From positions 1 through 64,000 of the forward strand of contig CAVROM010000006.1 in NCBI GenBank assembly GCA_963722815.1: a stretch of DNA of 64,000 nucleotides, given 5' to 3'. Shown piece by piece: positions 42,425 through 51,106 of the stretch (positions are counted from its first letter, which is position 1; each line of letters opens with the position of its first letter). The stretch comes from DASQFQ01 sp963722815. GTDB taxonomy: Bacteria; Actinomycetota; Thermoleophilia; Solirubrobacterales; Solirubrobacteraceae. A model generated the notes under the pieces. It did no database searches. It was not told where the DNA came from and saw only the letters and a program-made list of their open reading frames with translations. The position numbers and the translations under genes were made by a program.

Positions 42425-43879
42425 ATGAGCAGCGTTCGCACACTGTTGCCGTTCGTCGTTCTGTGCATCGGCTCGGTCGCGATCGCGGCGTTCCTGCGAC
42501 TGCCCGCGTTCGATATGCCGCTGGACCGCGATCTCGCCGCCTACGCGACGATTGGGCGGCGTACCGACCTCTTCGGGTTTCTCCCCTACCGCGACGTGTT
42601 CGACCACAAGCAGCCGCTGGTGTACGTCGTGTTCTGGGTGTTGAACCTCGTGGCGCCACAGAAGGTGGGCGCGATCCGACTCGCCGCAGCCCTTCCGTCG
42701 GGGCTCACCGCCGCGTTGCTCCTGTGCGTCCTGCGGCCGCGAATCGGCCTCGCCCGGGCGGTCGCGGCAGGGTTGCTCGTGCTGGTCTTGTCAGCTTCGA
42801 CGCTAGTCGAGGGCACCGACCTGAACACCGAGCACCTGCTCGTCCTCACCGCCGCGCTTCCGGTGCTCGCAGCGCTGTGGTGGGAGAGGGCACGGTCGGA
42901 CTGGGTGCCTCTGGGCATCGGCCTCCTGGTGGGCCTTGCGGTGTTGACCAAAGCGGTCGGCATCTTCGTCGCACCGGCAGCGTTGCTGCCGCTCGTCGTG
43001 GACGACACGCGCTCTCGCCTCCGCGCCGTGCTCCTCGTGGGGATCGGGACAGCGATACCGCTAATCGCGCTGGCGCTTGGCTACCTCGCGGTCGGAGGAC
43101 TGAGCGAGATGTGGCACGCCAATATCACGTACAACCGGCTCTACGCCGCGACTGGGCATCGACTGGCACTGCCCACTGGTCGAGACGAGATCTTGGCCCT
43201 CGTGATCGCCGCTCTTGCGATCGGGTCCGCTTCTCTCATCGCGCGGTCCGGCACGCGGCTCCTGGTGCTGACGTTCCTTGTGTGGCTCGCCGGATGCGTA
43301 GTTGGCGCGCAACTTTCCAGCCGCTCATTCCCGCACTACTACGCGCCGCTGATCGTGCCGGCGTGCGCGTTGCTGTGCTGCCCCGTGACCCCGGCGCGCT
43401 CGGCGAAGGCCGCGTCGGTGAGGCTCCTGGCCACCGGACTGGCAGCGATCGCCGCCTTGCTGGCGGCTGCGCCGTTCGCGCGGTCGGTCGCACGATCGTT
43501 CGGCAAGACGGGCGTCGAGTTGGCGTACGACACGTACGGCCCGCAAGCCGGCGCATGGACGGCTGCCTTCGCAGTCGGCGAGGCGGTGCGTCACCGGGCG
43601 AGACCGGGCGACCGCATGTTCGTTCTCGGTGCCGAGCCGGAGTTCTATTGGACGTCAGACGTGACGCCCGCGTCGTACTACATCTACGACAGGCCCGCGA
43701 GAATCGAGCCGCGTCGCTACGCGGCGCGAATACAACACGATGTGTGCGGCCGGCCACCACGATGGTTGATCGACACCGACGTACCCAAGGCGGTTACTCC
43801 GCCCTCATGCCTCGTCCGGCTGCCCTACCGAGCAGTCGCCGGTCAGAGCGGTGTCCGGGCATTCGAACTCGGGCCCTAG
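42425..43879 (+). CDS. GT39/ArnT-like GT-C membrane protein with atypical base composition
   Basis: 484 residues, about 10-12 helices. First outer loop AFDMPLDRDLAAYATIGRRT contains the acidic pair expected of GT-C enzymes, then LPYRDVFDHKQPLVYVVFWV (the YRDVFDHKQP motif is frequent in GT39/ArnT-like actinobacterial proteins), and TDLNTEHLLVLTAALPVL. The C-terminal soluble part includes PGDRMFVLGAEPEFYWTSD. Third positions are visibly less GC-biased than in neighbours (codons such as GTT, CTA, AAT, ATA), which suggests recent acquisition. Its TAG stop directly abuts the stop of the small acidic gene on the other strand. Confidence 0.8.
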   Translation: MSSVRTLLPFVVLCIGSVAIAAFLRLPAFDMPLDRDLAAYATIGRRTDLFGFLPYRDVFDHKQPLVYVVFWVLNLVAPQKVGAIRLAAALPSGLTAALLLCVLRPRIGLARAVAAGLLVLVLSASTLVEGTDLNTEHLLVLTAALPVLAALWWERARSDWVPLGIGLLVGLAVLTKAVGIFVAPAALLPLVVDDTRSRLRAVLLVGIGTAIPLIALALGYLAVGGLSEMWHANITYNRLYAATGHRLALPTGRDEILALVIAALAIGSASLIARSGTRLLVLTFLVWLAGCVVGAQLSSRSFPHYYAPLIVPACALLCCPVTPARSAKAASVRLLATGLAAIAALLAAAPFARSVARSFGKTGVELAYDTYGPQAGAWTAAFAVGEAVRHRARPGDRMFVLGAEPEFYWTSDVTPASYYIYDRPARIEPRRYAARIQHDVCGRPPRWLIDTDVPKAVTPPSCLVRLPYRAVAGQSGVRAFELGP

Positions 43880-44038
43880 CTACTCGTCCTCCGAATCCGT
43901 AGGCCGGGGTTGCGACTCCTCCGCCGCGTCCTCTTCCTCGCGCGCCTGCTCCTCCTCCTCGTCTTCCGCCACGCGCTCGTCGTGCTGGCGCAGCGCCTCG
44001 CGGGTCTGGTCGATGTCCGGGCGGGGGCGCTCGGGCAT
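43880..44038 (-). CDS. Small highly acidic protein
   Basis: 52 residues. It starts RPRPDIDQTREALRQHDERV and continues as an almost uninterrupted Glu/Asp run (AEDEEEEQAREEEDAAEES). Its ATG shares one base with the stop of the AcuI/YhdH gene (TGATG), which argues for a real coupled gene. No function recognised. Confidence 0.55.
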   Translation of the reverse strand: MPERPRPDIDQTREALRQHDERVAEDEEEEQAREEEDAAEESQPRPTDSEDE

Positions 44039-45030
44039 CAGGCGACCTTCACGACCGTGCGGCCGACGCCCTTGCCGGCGAGCACGTCGTCGAGGAACGG
44101 GTCGAGGTCGTCGAGGGCGATCTCGCGGGTGATCGACTCGTCGAGGCCGTTCGGGCGGAGGTCGCCGGCCAGGCGCTCCCACACCTTGCGGCGCACGTCG
44201 TCGGGCGTGTTGACCGAGTCGACGCCGAGCAGCGACACGGCGCGCAGGATGAACGGGAAGACCGTGGTCTCGAGCGACGTGCCGCCGGTAAGGCCGCTCG
44301 CCGCCACCGCGCCGCCGTACTTCGTCGTCCGCAGCGCGTAGGCCAGTGCCTTGCCGCCGACCGGGTCGACGACCGCGGCCCAGCGCTCGGACTCCATCGG
44401 CTTCTTCGACTCCTCCGACGTCTCCTCGCGCGACAGCACCTCGGAGGCGCCGAGCTCGCGCAGCCAGTCGGCCTCGTCCGCCTTGCCGGTCGCGGCGACG
44501 ACCTCGAAGCCGCGCGCGGCCAGGATGCCGACCGCGGTCGAGCCGACCCCGCCGGAAGCGCCGAGCACGAGCACCGGCCCGTCGCCGGGCTCCACGCCGT
44601 GCTCCTCGAGCCGCTGCACCGACAGCCCGGCGGTGAAGCCCGCCGTGCCGAGCGCCATCGCCTGGCGCGAGCTCAGGCCGTCCGGCAGCGGCACGACCCA
44701 TTCGCTCGGCACGCGGGCGTACTCGGCGAAGCCGCCGTGGTGGGCGACGCCGAGGTCGTGCCCGTGCACGATCACCTCGGAGCCCTCGCCTTCACCCTCG
44801 ACCACCGTGCCCGCGAGGTCGACGCCCGGCACGAGCGGCGAGATCTGCGCCACGCGCCCCTTCGGCGAGACCGCCAGGGCGTCCTTGTAGTTCACGCTCG
44901 ACCAGTCGACCCGGACGACGGTGTCGCCGTCGGGGAGGTCGTCCGCGCGCAGGTCCTGAATCCCCCGCGCGACGTCATCGTCCTGCTTCTCCGCGACCAG
45001 CGCGCGGAAGGAGTCTGGGAGTGCGCTCAT
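44038..45030 (-). CDS. Zinc-independent MDR oxidoreductase, AcuI/YhdH family (acryloyl-CoA reductase-like)
   Basis: 330 residues. NADPH-dependent reduction of acryloyl-CoA or similar enoyl/quinone substrates in this family. Marks: VDWSSVNYKDALAVS near 42 (YhdH signature), PLVPGVDLAGTVVE, GTAGFTAGLSVQRLEEHG near 128, the Rossmann motif VLVLGASGGVGSTAVGILA near 152, ATGKADEADWLRELGASEVL, SGLTGGTSLETTVFPFILR near 243 and GVDSVNTPDDVRRKVW. No structural Zn-binding Cys set. Followed by the small acidic ORF. Confidence 0.93.
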   Translation of the reverse strand: MSALPDSFRALVAEKQDDDVARGIQDLRADDLPDGDTVVRVDWSSVNYKDALAVSPKGRVAQISPLVPGVDLAGTVVEGEGEGSEVIVHGHDLGVAHHGGFAEYARVPSEWVVPLPDGLSSRQAMALGTAGFTAGLSVQRLEEHGVEPGDGPVLVLGASGGVGSTAVGILAARGFEVVAATGKADEADWLRELGASEVLSREETSEESKKPMESERWAAVVDPVGGKALAYALRTTKYGGAVAASGLTGGTSLETTVFPFILRAVSLLGVDSVNTPDDVRRKVWERLAGDLRPNGLDESITREIALDDLDPFLDDVLAGKGVGRTVVKVA

Positions 45031-45060
45031 CCCCGATGCCTACCTCGGGAGCGCGCGGAA

Positions 45061-45471
45061 CTAACTCGCGCCGCCGCCGGCGGCGTCGGCCTTGGGCGGC
45101 GGGAAGCCGCGCCACGGCACGTTCTTGCGCACGTCGTCGAGCTCCTCGGACGGCACGTGCGTCTCGAGCGCCTTCTCGAGCGTGACCTCGGCCTTCGTCT
45201 CGTACGCCTCGGCGACCTTGTCGAACGACTCCTGATCCTTCGAGTACGGCAGGAGCGTGCGGTTGATCTGCGTCACGTCGACGTGCGCGCCCATGATCGC
45301 CGGCTCGAGCAGGTCGACCGACTCCTCCGGCGTGCGCGCGACGAGCTGGCCGACGGCGCGGTTGCCGATCATCCGCTGCAGCGCGAGCGCGGCCGGCACG
45401 GACGGCGCCGCCGCGGCCCGCTGCGGGGCGGCCTCGGGAGCCTGCTCATGCGCGCGCTCGTGATCGTGCAC
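45061..45471 (-). CDS. Small GNRAV-motif protein
   Basis: About 136 residues from GTG 45471 (HDHERAHEQAPEAAP). After an Ala/Pro-rich N-terminus it has ALALQRMIGNRAVGQLVART near 37-56, the same segment as in the zincin protein at 13293-14498 and like those before DUF4157 domains. The rest is helical and acidic (EESVDLLEPAIMGAHVDVTQ, AEVTLEKALETHVPSEELD) and ends in a Pro/Ala/Gly tail. No signal peptide. It is likely cargo, an accessory protein or a truncated member of that delivered-protein group; the function is unknown. Confidence 0.6.
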   Translation of the reverse strand: MHDHERAHEQAPEAAPQRAAAAPSVPAALALQRMIGNRAVGQLVARTPEESVDLLEPAIMGAHVDVTQINRTLLPYSKDQESFDKVAEAYETKAEVTLEKALETHVPSEELDDVRKNVPWRGFPPPKADAAGGGAS

Positions 45472-45598
45472 TCGAGGGAGGACTCTGCCGCACCCGCCGC
45501 TGCAAGGCAAGCCCGGAGGGGCAGCGGAAAGGGAGGCCGCGAGGATTCGGCCCTGCGGGGCCGGGCATCTCCGAAACGGACTCCCGAGTCCGCTTCGC

Positions 45599-45604
45599 TA
45601 CTCT
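45599..45604 (+). promoter_or_regulatory. -10 element (TACTCT) of the MFS-TetR operon
   Basis: TACTCT ends 7 nt before ATG 45612, without a Shine-Dalgarno sequence. Directly upstream, 45560-45600 contains short inverted segments (GGACTCCCGAGTCCG) that could be the TetR operator: GGACT / AGTCC around CCCG. Confidence 0.5.
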
Positions 45605-45611
45605 GCCTGCG

Positions 45612-47009
45612 ATGCCTCGCCCGCACCCCCTCCGCTCGCTCCTCATCCTCTCGCTCGCCGCGCTCGCCTTCGCGCTCGCGCAGACGATGCTCATCCCAGC
45701 GCTCACCGAGCTCGCGAAGTCGCTCAACACCGACGCCAGCGGCGTCGCCTGGACGGTCACCGCCTACCTGCTCGCGGCCGCCGTGTGCACTCCGGTGTTC
45801 GGCCGCCTCGGCGACATGTTCGGCAAGCGCCGCCTGCTCGTCGTCGCGCTCGGCATCTTCGTGGCCGGCTCGGTCCTCTCGGCCCTCGGCACGAGCCTCG
45901 AGGTCGTGGTCGCCGGCCGCGTGCTCCAGGGCGCCGGCGGCGGCATCTTCCCGCTCTGCTTCGGGATCATCCGCGACGAGTTCCCGCGCGAGAAGGTCGG
46001 CTCGAGCATCGGCCTGATCTCCGCCACGTTCGGCATCGGCGGCGGCGCCGGCCTGATCCTCGGCGGCCTCATCACCGATCACGCCTCCTACCACTGGATC
46101 TTCTGGCTCGGCGCGATCAGCGCGGCGCTCGCGGCGGTCTTCATCGAGCTGTTCGTGCCGGAGTCGCCGGTCCGCACGCCGGGCCGCGTCGACGTGCGCG
46201 GCGCGCTCGTGCTCGGCCTCGGGCTGACCGCGCCGCTGCTGGCGATCGCCAAGGCCAACGAGTGGGGCTGGGGCGACACGCGCACGCTCGGCCTGTTCGT
46301 GGTCGGCGCCGTCGTGCTCAGCTTCTGGGTCTGGCTCCAGCGCCGCACCGCGGAGCCGCTCGTCGACATCGAGATGCTGCGCCAGCCGACGGTGGCGATG
46401 ACCAACCTCGCGACCGTGCTCGTCGGCTTCGGCATGTTCGGCTCGTTCATCCTCATCCCGCAGCTCGCGGAGGCGCCGAAGTCGAGCGGCTACGGCTTCG
46501 GGCTCGACGCCACCGGCGCCGGCCTGCTGATGGTCCCCGGCGCGCTGGTGATGCTCGTCGCCGGCCCGCTCTCGGGCGTGCTCGGCACCCGCTTCGGCTC
46601 GCGCGTCCCGCTCGCGCTGGGCGCGATCATCACCTCCGCCGGCCTGCTGCTGATGGCGCTCGTCCACGGCACCCAGCTCGAGATCATCGTCTGGAACCTC
46701 GTGATGTCGACCGGCATCGGGCTCGCCTTCGCGGCGATGCCGAACCTGATCCTCGAGGCGGTCACGCCGGAGGAGACCGGCCAGGCGACCGGCGTCAACA
46801 CGCTCGTGCGGTCGGTCGGCGCCTCGCTCGGCGCACAGATCAGCGCCGCCGTGCTGGCCGGCAGCGTCGTCGCGGGCGGTCTCCCGACCGACAGCGGCTA
46901 CACCGACGCCTTCCTGGTCAGCGCCTTCGTCGCGCTCGCGGCGGCGATCACCGCGTTCCTCATCCCCGCGCGCCGCGGCCGCATGGCCGCCGTACCCGTC
47001 CACGCATGA
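45612..47009 (+). CDS. DHA2-family MFS transporter
   Basis: 465 residues, 14 predicted helices. TM1 ends FALAQTMLIPALTELAKSLN, TM2 SGVAWTVTAYLLAAAVCTPV, motif A GRLGDMFGKRRLLV, and the TM5 region has SSIGLISATFGIGGGAGLIL with DHASYHWIFWLGAI. It is probably a multidrug or metabolite exporter. Its ATG-TGA overlap (ATGA at 47006-47009) with a TetR regulator suggests the substrate or a related compound relieves repression of this operon. Confidence 0.92.
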   Translation: MPRPHPLRSLLILSLAALAFALAQTMLIPALTELAKSLNTDASGVAWTVTAYLLAAAVCTPVFGRLGDMFGKRRLLVVALGIFVAGSVLSALGTSLEVVVAGRVLQGAGGGIFPLCFGIIRDEFPREKVGSSIGLISATFGIGGGAGLILGGLITDHASYHWIFWLGAISAALAAVFIELFVPESPVRTPGRVDVRGALVLGLGLTAPLLAIAKANEWGWGDTRTLGLFVVGAVVLSFWVWLQRRTAEPLVDIEMLRQPTVAMTNLATVLVGFGMFGSFILIPQLAEAPKSSGYGFGLDATGAGLLMVPGALVMLVAGPLSGVLGTRFGSRVPLALGAIITSAGLLLMALVHGTQLEIIVWNLVMSTGIGLAFAAMPNLILEAVTPEETGQATGVNTLVRSVGASLGAQISAAVLAGSVVAGGLPTDSGYTDAFLVSAFVALAAAITAFLIPARRGRMAAVPVHA

Positions 47010-47569
47010 CCGCCGTCCCCGCCCGCACGCGCGCCGACGCCGTCCGCAACCGCGAGCGCGTCGTCGCCGCGGCGGCGGAGGTGTTCCGCGAGAAGGGCGA
47101 CGCCGCGGTGGTGCCGGAGATCGCCGCCCGCGCCGGCGTCGGCAAGGGCACGGTCTACCGCTGCTTCCCGACCAAGGACCACCTCGTCGCCGCCGTCGCC
47201 ACCCAGCGCGTGCGCTGGTTCGAGGCGGAGGCGCGCGAGGCCGCTGCCAGCGACGATCCGTGGGGCGCGTTCCTGCGCTTCATGGAGCGGATCGCCGACG
47301 CCCACTGCGAGGACCGCGGCATGGTCGCCTCGATGTCGCAGGCGATCGAGCTGGACGAGCTGCTGGAGGCCCGCGCCGACGCCCACGACGCCCTGCGCGT
47401 GCTGATGGAGCGCGCGATCGCCCAGGGCTCGATGCGCGCCGACGCCCAGCCGGCCGACCTGAAGGTCCTGCTCAGCGGCATCGCGCGCTCGCTCGCGGCC
47501 GAGCAGGAGCGCGATCCCGCCGTCTGGCGCCACTACGCCCGGCTCGTGGCCGACGCCCTGCGCGCCTAA
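47006..47569 (+). CDS. TetR/AcrR-family transcriptional regulator
   Basis: 187 residues. The N-terminal HTH has NRERVVAAAAEVFREKGDAA, then VPEIAARAGVGKGTVYRCFP (recognition helix GKGTVYRCF, classic TetR) followed by TKDHLVAAV. The C-terminal ligand domain includes FMERIADAHCEDRGMVASMS. It is coupled to the upstream MFS gene by ATGA, the common local-repressor arrangement; the likely site is the GGACT/AGTCC repeat ahead of that operon. Confidence 0.93.
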   Translation: MTAVPARTRADAVRNRERVVAAAAEVFREKGDAAVVPEIAARAGVGKGTVYRCFPTKDHLVAAVATQRVRWFEAEAREAAASDDPWGAFLRFMERIADAHCEDRGMVASMSQAIELDELLEARADAHDALRVLMERAIAQGSMRADAQPADLKVLLSGIARSLAAEQERDPAVWRHYARLVADALRA

Positions 47570-47636
47570 AAGCCTAAAATCGGCGCGGTGCGCAAGGAAG
47601 CCCCCGCCCGCCAAGGCGCCCCAAGGGCCTGAAGGT

Positions 47637-49670
47637 CTACGCCGCCGAGCCGAGCTGAGCGCGGCCGCGCGCGAGCGGCAGGCGCCCGATCGCGAGCGCG
47701 CAGGTGTCGTCGGCCTGGTCGCCGTGCTCGAACTCCACGAGCGCGTCCTCGATCCGGCGCAGCGCCTGGTCGGGCTCGCGCGCGTCGGCGAGCAGCGCCT
47801 GCAGCCGCTCGTCGCCGTAGCGCTCGCTCGCGCCGGTCGTGTCGGTGACGCCGTCGGTGTAGAGCACGAGCAGCTCGCCGGCCGCCAGCGTCGTCGTCGT
47901 GCGCGGGAACTCGGCCGTCGTCCAGGCGCCGAGCATCGTGCCCCACCGCCCGACCGGCTCCGGCGTGCCGTCACGGCGGATCGCGAACGGCAGCGGGTGG
48001 CCGGCGCAGATCACCGTCGCGTCCGCGTCGGGCCCGCGCTCGCGCAGCAGCACGCAGCAGAGCGTGCACAGCGCCGCGCCCGGCCGGTCGTAGAGCTGGC
48101 GGTTGAGGAAGGCGACGGCGTCGAGCGGGTCATCGTGCAGCTGCGCCGCCGTACGCAGCACGTGGCGGGCGAAGGCGGTCAGCGAGGCCGCCGGCGCGCC
48201 GCGGCCGGCCACGTCGCCGACCACGACCATCCAGCCGCCGTTGACCTCATAGGCGTCGTAGAAGTCGCCGCCCACCCAGTTCTCCTGCCCCGCCGGGCGG
48301 TACAGCGTGGCGAGGCCGAAGCCCGGGATCTCCGGCAGCGCGGGCGGCAGCAGCGCGCGCTGCAGCGTGCGCGCGATCGTCGAGCGCTCGCTGTAGAGCC
48401 GCGCGTTCTCGACGGCGAGGCCGGCGCGCCGCCCGATCTCCGTGCACAGCTTGAGGTCCGCCTCGGTGAACACGCGCCCCGACTCGGCGTTGACGAACGA
48501 GATCACGCCCGTCGGCGTCCCGCTCGACGCCACCATCGGCACCATGACGACCGAGCGCATGCCGAGGCCGCGCACCAGCTCGAGCAGCTCGGGGTCGTCG
48601 ACCGCCTCGATCAGCAGCTCGTCTGGGATCTCCGGCACGAGCTGCGGCCGGCCGTCGCGCAGAACCTGGGCCGAGCCGCTGTCGTCGCTCGTGTAGGTCG
48701 GGTACTGCTGCACGAGCTTGCGCGCGAACTCGACCTTGGCGGGGTCGCTGTGCACGACCGCGACCTGGCGGATCGTGCCGGAGCGGTCGGGCATGTTGAC
48801 GCCGCACCAGTCCGCCAGCTCGGGCACGGCGAGGCCGGCGACCTCCCGCAGCGTCTGCTCGTAGTCGGTCGAGGACGAGAGCGCCTCGCCGGTGCGGGAC
48901 AGCAGCCGTTGCGCGAGCTCCGAGCGCTTGCGCTCCGTGATGTCCTCGATGACGCTGACCACCAGCCGGACGCGGCCGCGGCTGTCGTTGACGCCGCGCG
49001 CCTTCGTCACCCGCCAGCGCTCCTCGCCGGTGGAGCGCTTGACGATCCGGATCGTGACCGGGCCGGGGTCCTCGCCGCGGGCCGCGCGCGTGGTCGGGTA
49101 GCCCTCGGGGGTGAGCGGCGTGCCGTCCTCGTTGAAGTAGTCGGCGTCGGCGACGAGCACCTCGCGCGGCGTGCTCAGCAGCACCTCGGCCGACGCGTAG
49201 CCGAGCGTCTCGGCGGCCGCCTCGTTCGCGTACAGCAACTCCATCTTGTCGTCCTGGACGATCACGGCCTCGGCGAGGTTGGAGAGCGCGGCGGTGAGCT
49301 GCGCGCCGATCGCCTCCGCACGGGCCGCGTGCTCCCGCCGGCGCGCGGCGAGGACGGCGATCCCGCCACCCGCGATCACGACGGTGGCGCGCAGCCAGTA
49401 GTCGGCGCCGAGCTCGCTGTTGTTCCAGGTCGCGCTCAGCAGCGCGGAGGCGCTCGCCAGGGCGGCGACGGCCGCCGTCTGGCGCTGGTTGGCGCGCAGC
49501 GACGTCAGGAACGGGCCGATCACCACGAGCGACGGGAAGTTCTTCTCCCACAGCGCGTCGAGCAGCGTGAGCCCGACGACCAGCGCCAGCCCGGCCACGG
49601 TCGCGGTCCAGCGCTCGCCGGACTCCGCGTCCAGGCGGACCCGCTCGGCCGCCGCTCTGAGCTCGCTCAT
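47637..49670 (-). CDS. PAS-GAF-SpoIIE (PP2C) protein phosphatase with N-terminal membrane helices
   Basis: 677 residues. N-terminal helices at about 22-100 (TATVAGLALVVGLTLLDALW, YWLRATVVIAGGGIAVLAAR). PAS domain at about 120-250 (LAEAVIVQDDKMELLYANEA, VVSVIEDITERKRSE). GAF domain at about 260-425 (VPELADWCGVNM, VVMVPMVASSGTPTGVISFV). The PP2C/RsbU-like phosphatase is at 440-665 (GQENWVGGDFYDAYEV with metal-binding Asp, MVVVGDVAGRGAPAASLTAF, LVLYTDGVTDTTGA). The expected role is dephosphorylating a STAS antagonist; the STAS gene lies directly upstream (1-bp gap). The cognate anti-sigma kinase is not in the window. Confidence 0.93.
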   Translation of the reverse strand: MSELRAAAERVRLDAESGERWTATVAGLALVVGLTLLDALWEKNFPSLVVIGPFLTSLRANQRQTAAVAALASASALLSATWNNSELGADYWLRATVVIAGGGIAVLAARRREHAARAEAIGAQLTAALSNLAEAVIVQDDKMELLYANEAAAETLGYASAEVLLSTPREVLVADADYFNEDGTPLTPEGYPTTRAARGEDPGPVTIRIVKRSTGEERWRVTKARGVNDSRGRVRLVVSVIEDITERKRSELAQRLLSRTGEALSSSTDYEQTLREVAGLAVPELADWCGVNMPDRSGTIRQVAVVHSDPAKVEFARKLVQQYPTYTSDDSGSAQVLRDGRPQLVPEIPDELLIEAVDDPELLELVRGLGMRSVVMVPMVASSGTPTGVISFVNAESGRVFTEADLKLCTEIGRRAGLAVENARLYSERSTIARTLQRALLPPALPEIPGFGLATLYRPAGQENWVGGDFYDAYEVNGGWMVVVGDVAGRGAPAASLTAFARHVLRTAAQLHDDPLDAVAFLNRQLYDRPGAALCTLCCVLLRERGPDADATVICAGHPLPFAIRRDGTPEPVGRWGTMLGAWTTAEFPRTTTTLAAGELLVLYTDGVTDTTGASERYGDERLQALLADAREPDQALRRIEDALVEFEHGDQADDTCALAIGRLPLARGRAQLGSAA

Positions 49671-49671
49671 G

Positions 49672-50004
49672 TCAAGCGGCGGCGGGGTCGTCCACGACGG
49701 TGAGGCGGTCGGAGAGCCCGATCATCTCGAACAGGCGGTGGACGGTTGCGGGCGCGCGCACCACGACGAACGGCGTGCCCGACTCCGACGAGGACTTCTC
49801 GGCCTCGATCACCGCCGCGAGGCCCTGCGTGTCCATGAACGAGACGTCGCGGAGATCGAGCACGACCTTGTGGCCGCGCTGGAGCGCGCTGGTGAGCTGC
49901 GCGCGCAGCACGTCGACGGTCGCGAGATCGACGTCGCCGGTGACGGCGACGAGCTCCGTGGAGTCCGCCGAGGACACGTTGACGCTGAATTCCTGATCGG
50001 CGAT
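49672..50004 (-). CDS. STAS-domain anti-sigma factor antagonist
   Basis: About 110 residues, SpoIIAA/RsbV-like. Core VSSADSTELVAVTGDVDLAT, then VDVLRAQLTSALQRGHKVVL and DLRDVSFMDTQGLAAVIEAE, with the phosphorylatable residue expected in the DTQG loop (Thr here instead of Ser). It works with the SpoIIE phosphatase that follows it. Start: ATG 50046 is available, but a perfect-looking TATGAT on the minus strand points to 50004, where the codon is ATC in IADQEFSVNV. The first 14 residues from the ATG look unlike the family. Confidence 0.88.
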   Translation of the reverse strand: MADQEFSVNVSSADSTELVAVTGDVDLATVDVLRAQLTSALQRGHKVVLDLRDVSFMDTQGLAAVIEAEKSSSESGTPFVVVRAPATVHRLFEMIGLSDRLTVVDDPAAA

Positions 50005-50010
50005 GGCGCG

Positions 50011-50016
50011 ATCATA
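50011..50016 (-). promoter_or_regulatory. -10 element (TATGAT) of the STAS-phosphatase operon
   Basis: The minus-strand TATGAT is 6 nt before position 50004 (ATC codon) and lies inside the reading frame that starts at ATG 50046. It argues for the shorter start or for an internal promoter. Confidence 0.45.
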
Positions 50017-50055
50017 AGCCCCGCGCCATACGGAGCGAGCATTCATACTCGGGAC

Positions 50056-51097
50056 ATGCCGATCCTCGAGCGGCTGGAGCTCCCGATCGTGCAGGCGCCG
50101 CTCGCCGGCGGCGCCTCGACGCCGGCGCTGGCGGCCGCGGTGTGCGAGGCGGGCGGGCTCGGCTTCCTCGCCGCCGGCTACAAGACGGCCGACGCGGTGC
50201 GCGCCGACCTCGAGACGCTGCGCGGGCTCACGGCGCGGCCCTTCGGCCTCAACATCTTCGCGCCGCCGGGCGGCCCGGCCGACGACGAAGCGGTGCGCGC
50301 GTACGCGGCGCGGCTGTGCGACGAGGGCGAGCTCGGCGAGCCGCGGCACGACGACGACGGCTGGGAGGCCAAGCTGGCGGTGGCCGAGGCCGAGCGCGTC
50401 CCGCTCGTGACGTTCACGTTCGGCTGCCCGGCGCCCGCGGTCTTCGACCGCATGCACGCGGCGGGCGCCGAGGCGTGGGTGACGGTCACGAGCCCGGCCG
50501 AGGCGCGGATCGCGCGCGACGCCGGCGCCGACGCGCTCGTCGTCCAGGGCGTCGAGGCGGGCGGGCACCGCGCCGTGTTCGAGGACGACGACGCGGCCTC
50601 GGACCTCGGCATGCTCGCGGCGCTGCAGCTCGTCGGCGCGGCGGTCGACCTCCCGCTGGTCGCCACCGGCGGGCTGGCCACCGGGCGCGCCGATCGCCGC
50701 CGTGCTCGCCGCCGGCGCCTCCGCCGCGGCGCTCGGCACCGCGTTCATGCGCACGCCGGAGGCCGGCACCGCCGACGTCCACCGCGAGGCGCTCGCCGGC
50801 GAGGCCCCGACCGCGCTCACGCGCGCGTTCAGCGGGCGCACCGCGCGCGGGGTGGTCAACCGCTTCATGCGCGAGCACTCCGAGGAGGCGCCGCGCGCCT
50901 ACCCGGACGTCCACCACGTCACCGCGCCGCTGCGGGCGGCCGCGCGCGAGCGCGGGGACGCGGACGGCCTGCACCTGTGGGCCGGGCAGGCGCACGCACT
51001 GGCCGCGGAGGAGCCCGCGGGCGCGCTCACGCGGCGGCTGGCGGCGGAGGCCGCGGCGGCGCTGGAGGAGGCGATTTCGCGGCTGCGGAGCGGGTAG
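50056..51097 (+). CDS. Nitronate monooxygenase family protein (one frameshift)
   Basis: About 346 residues. FMN-dependent oxidation of alkyl nitronates (2-nitropropane-dioxygenase family). Marks: LPIVQAPLAGGASTPALAAA at the N-terminus, GLGFLAAGYKTADAV near 34, FGLNIFAPPG near 65, VTFTFGCPAPAVFDRMHAAG near 117, VQGVEAGGHRAVFEDDDAAS near 163 (FMN phosphate loop and catalytic His), and LVATGGLATG. A one-base excess near 50690 breaks the frame; it continues as LAAGASAAALGTAFMRTPEA. CATACT 6 nt upstream of ATG 50056 may be the -10. Confidence 0.88.
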
Positions 51098-51106
51098 TCC
51101 GACCGT

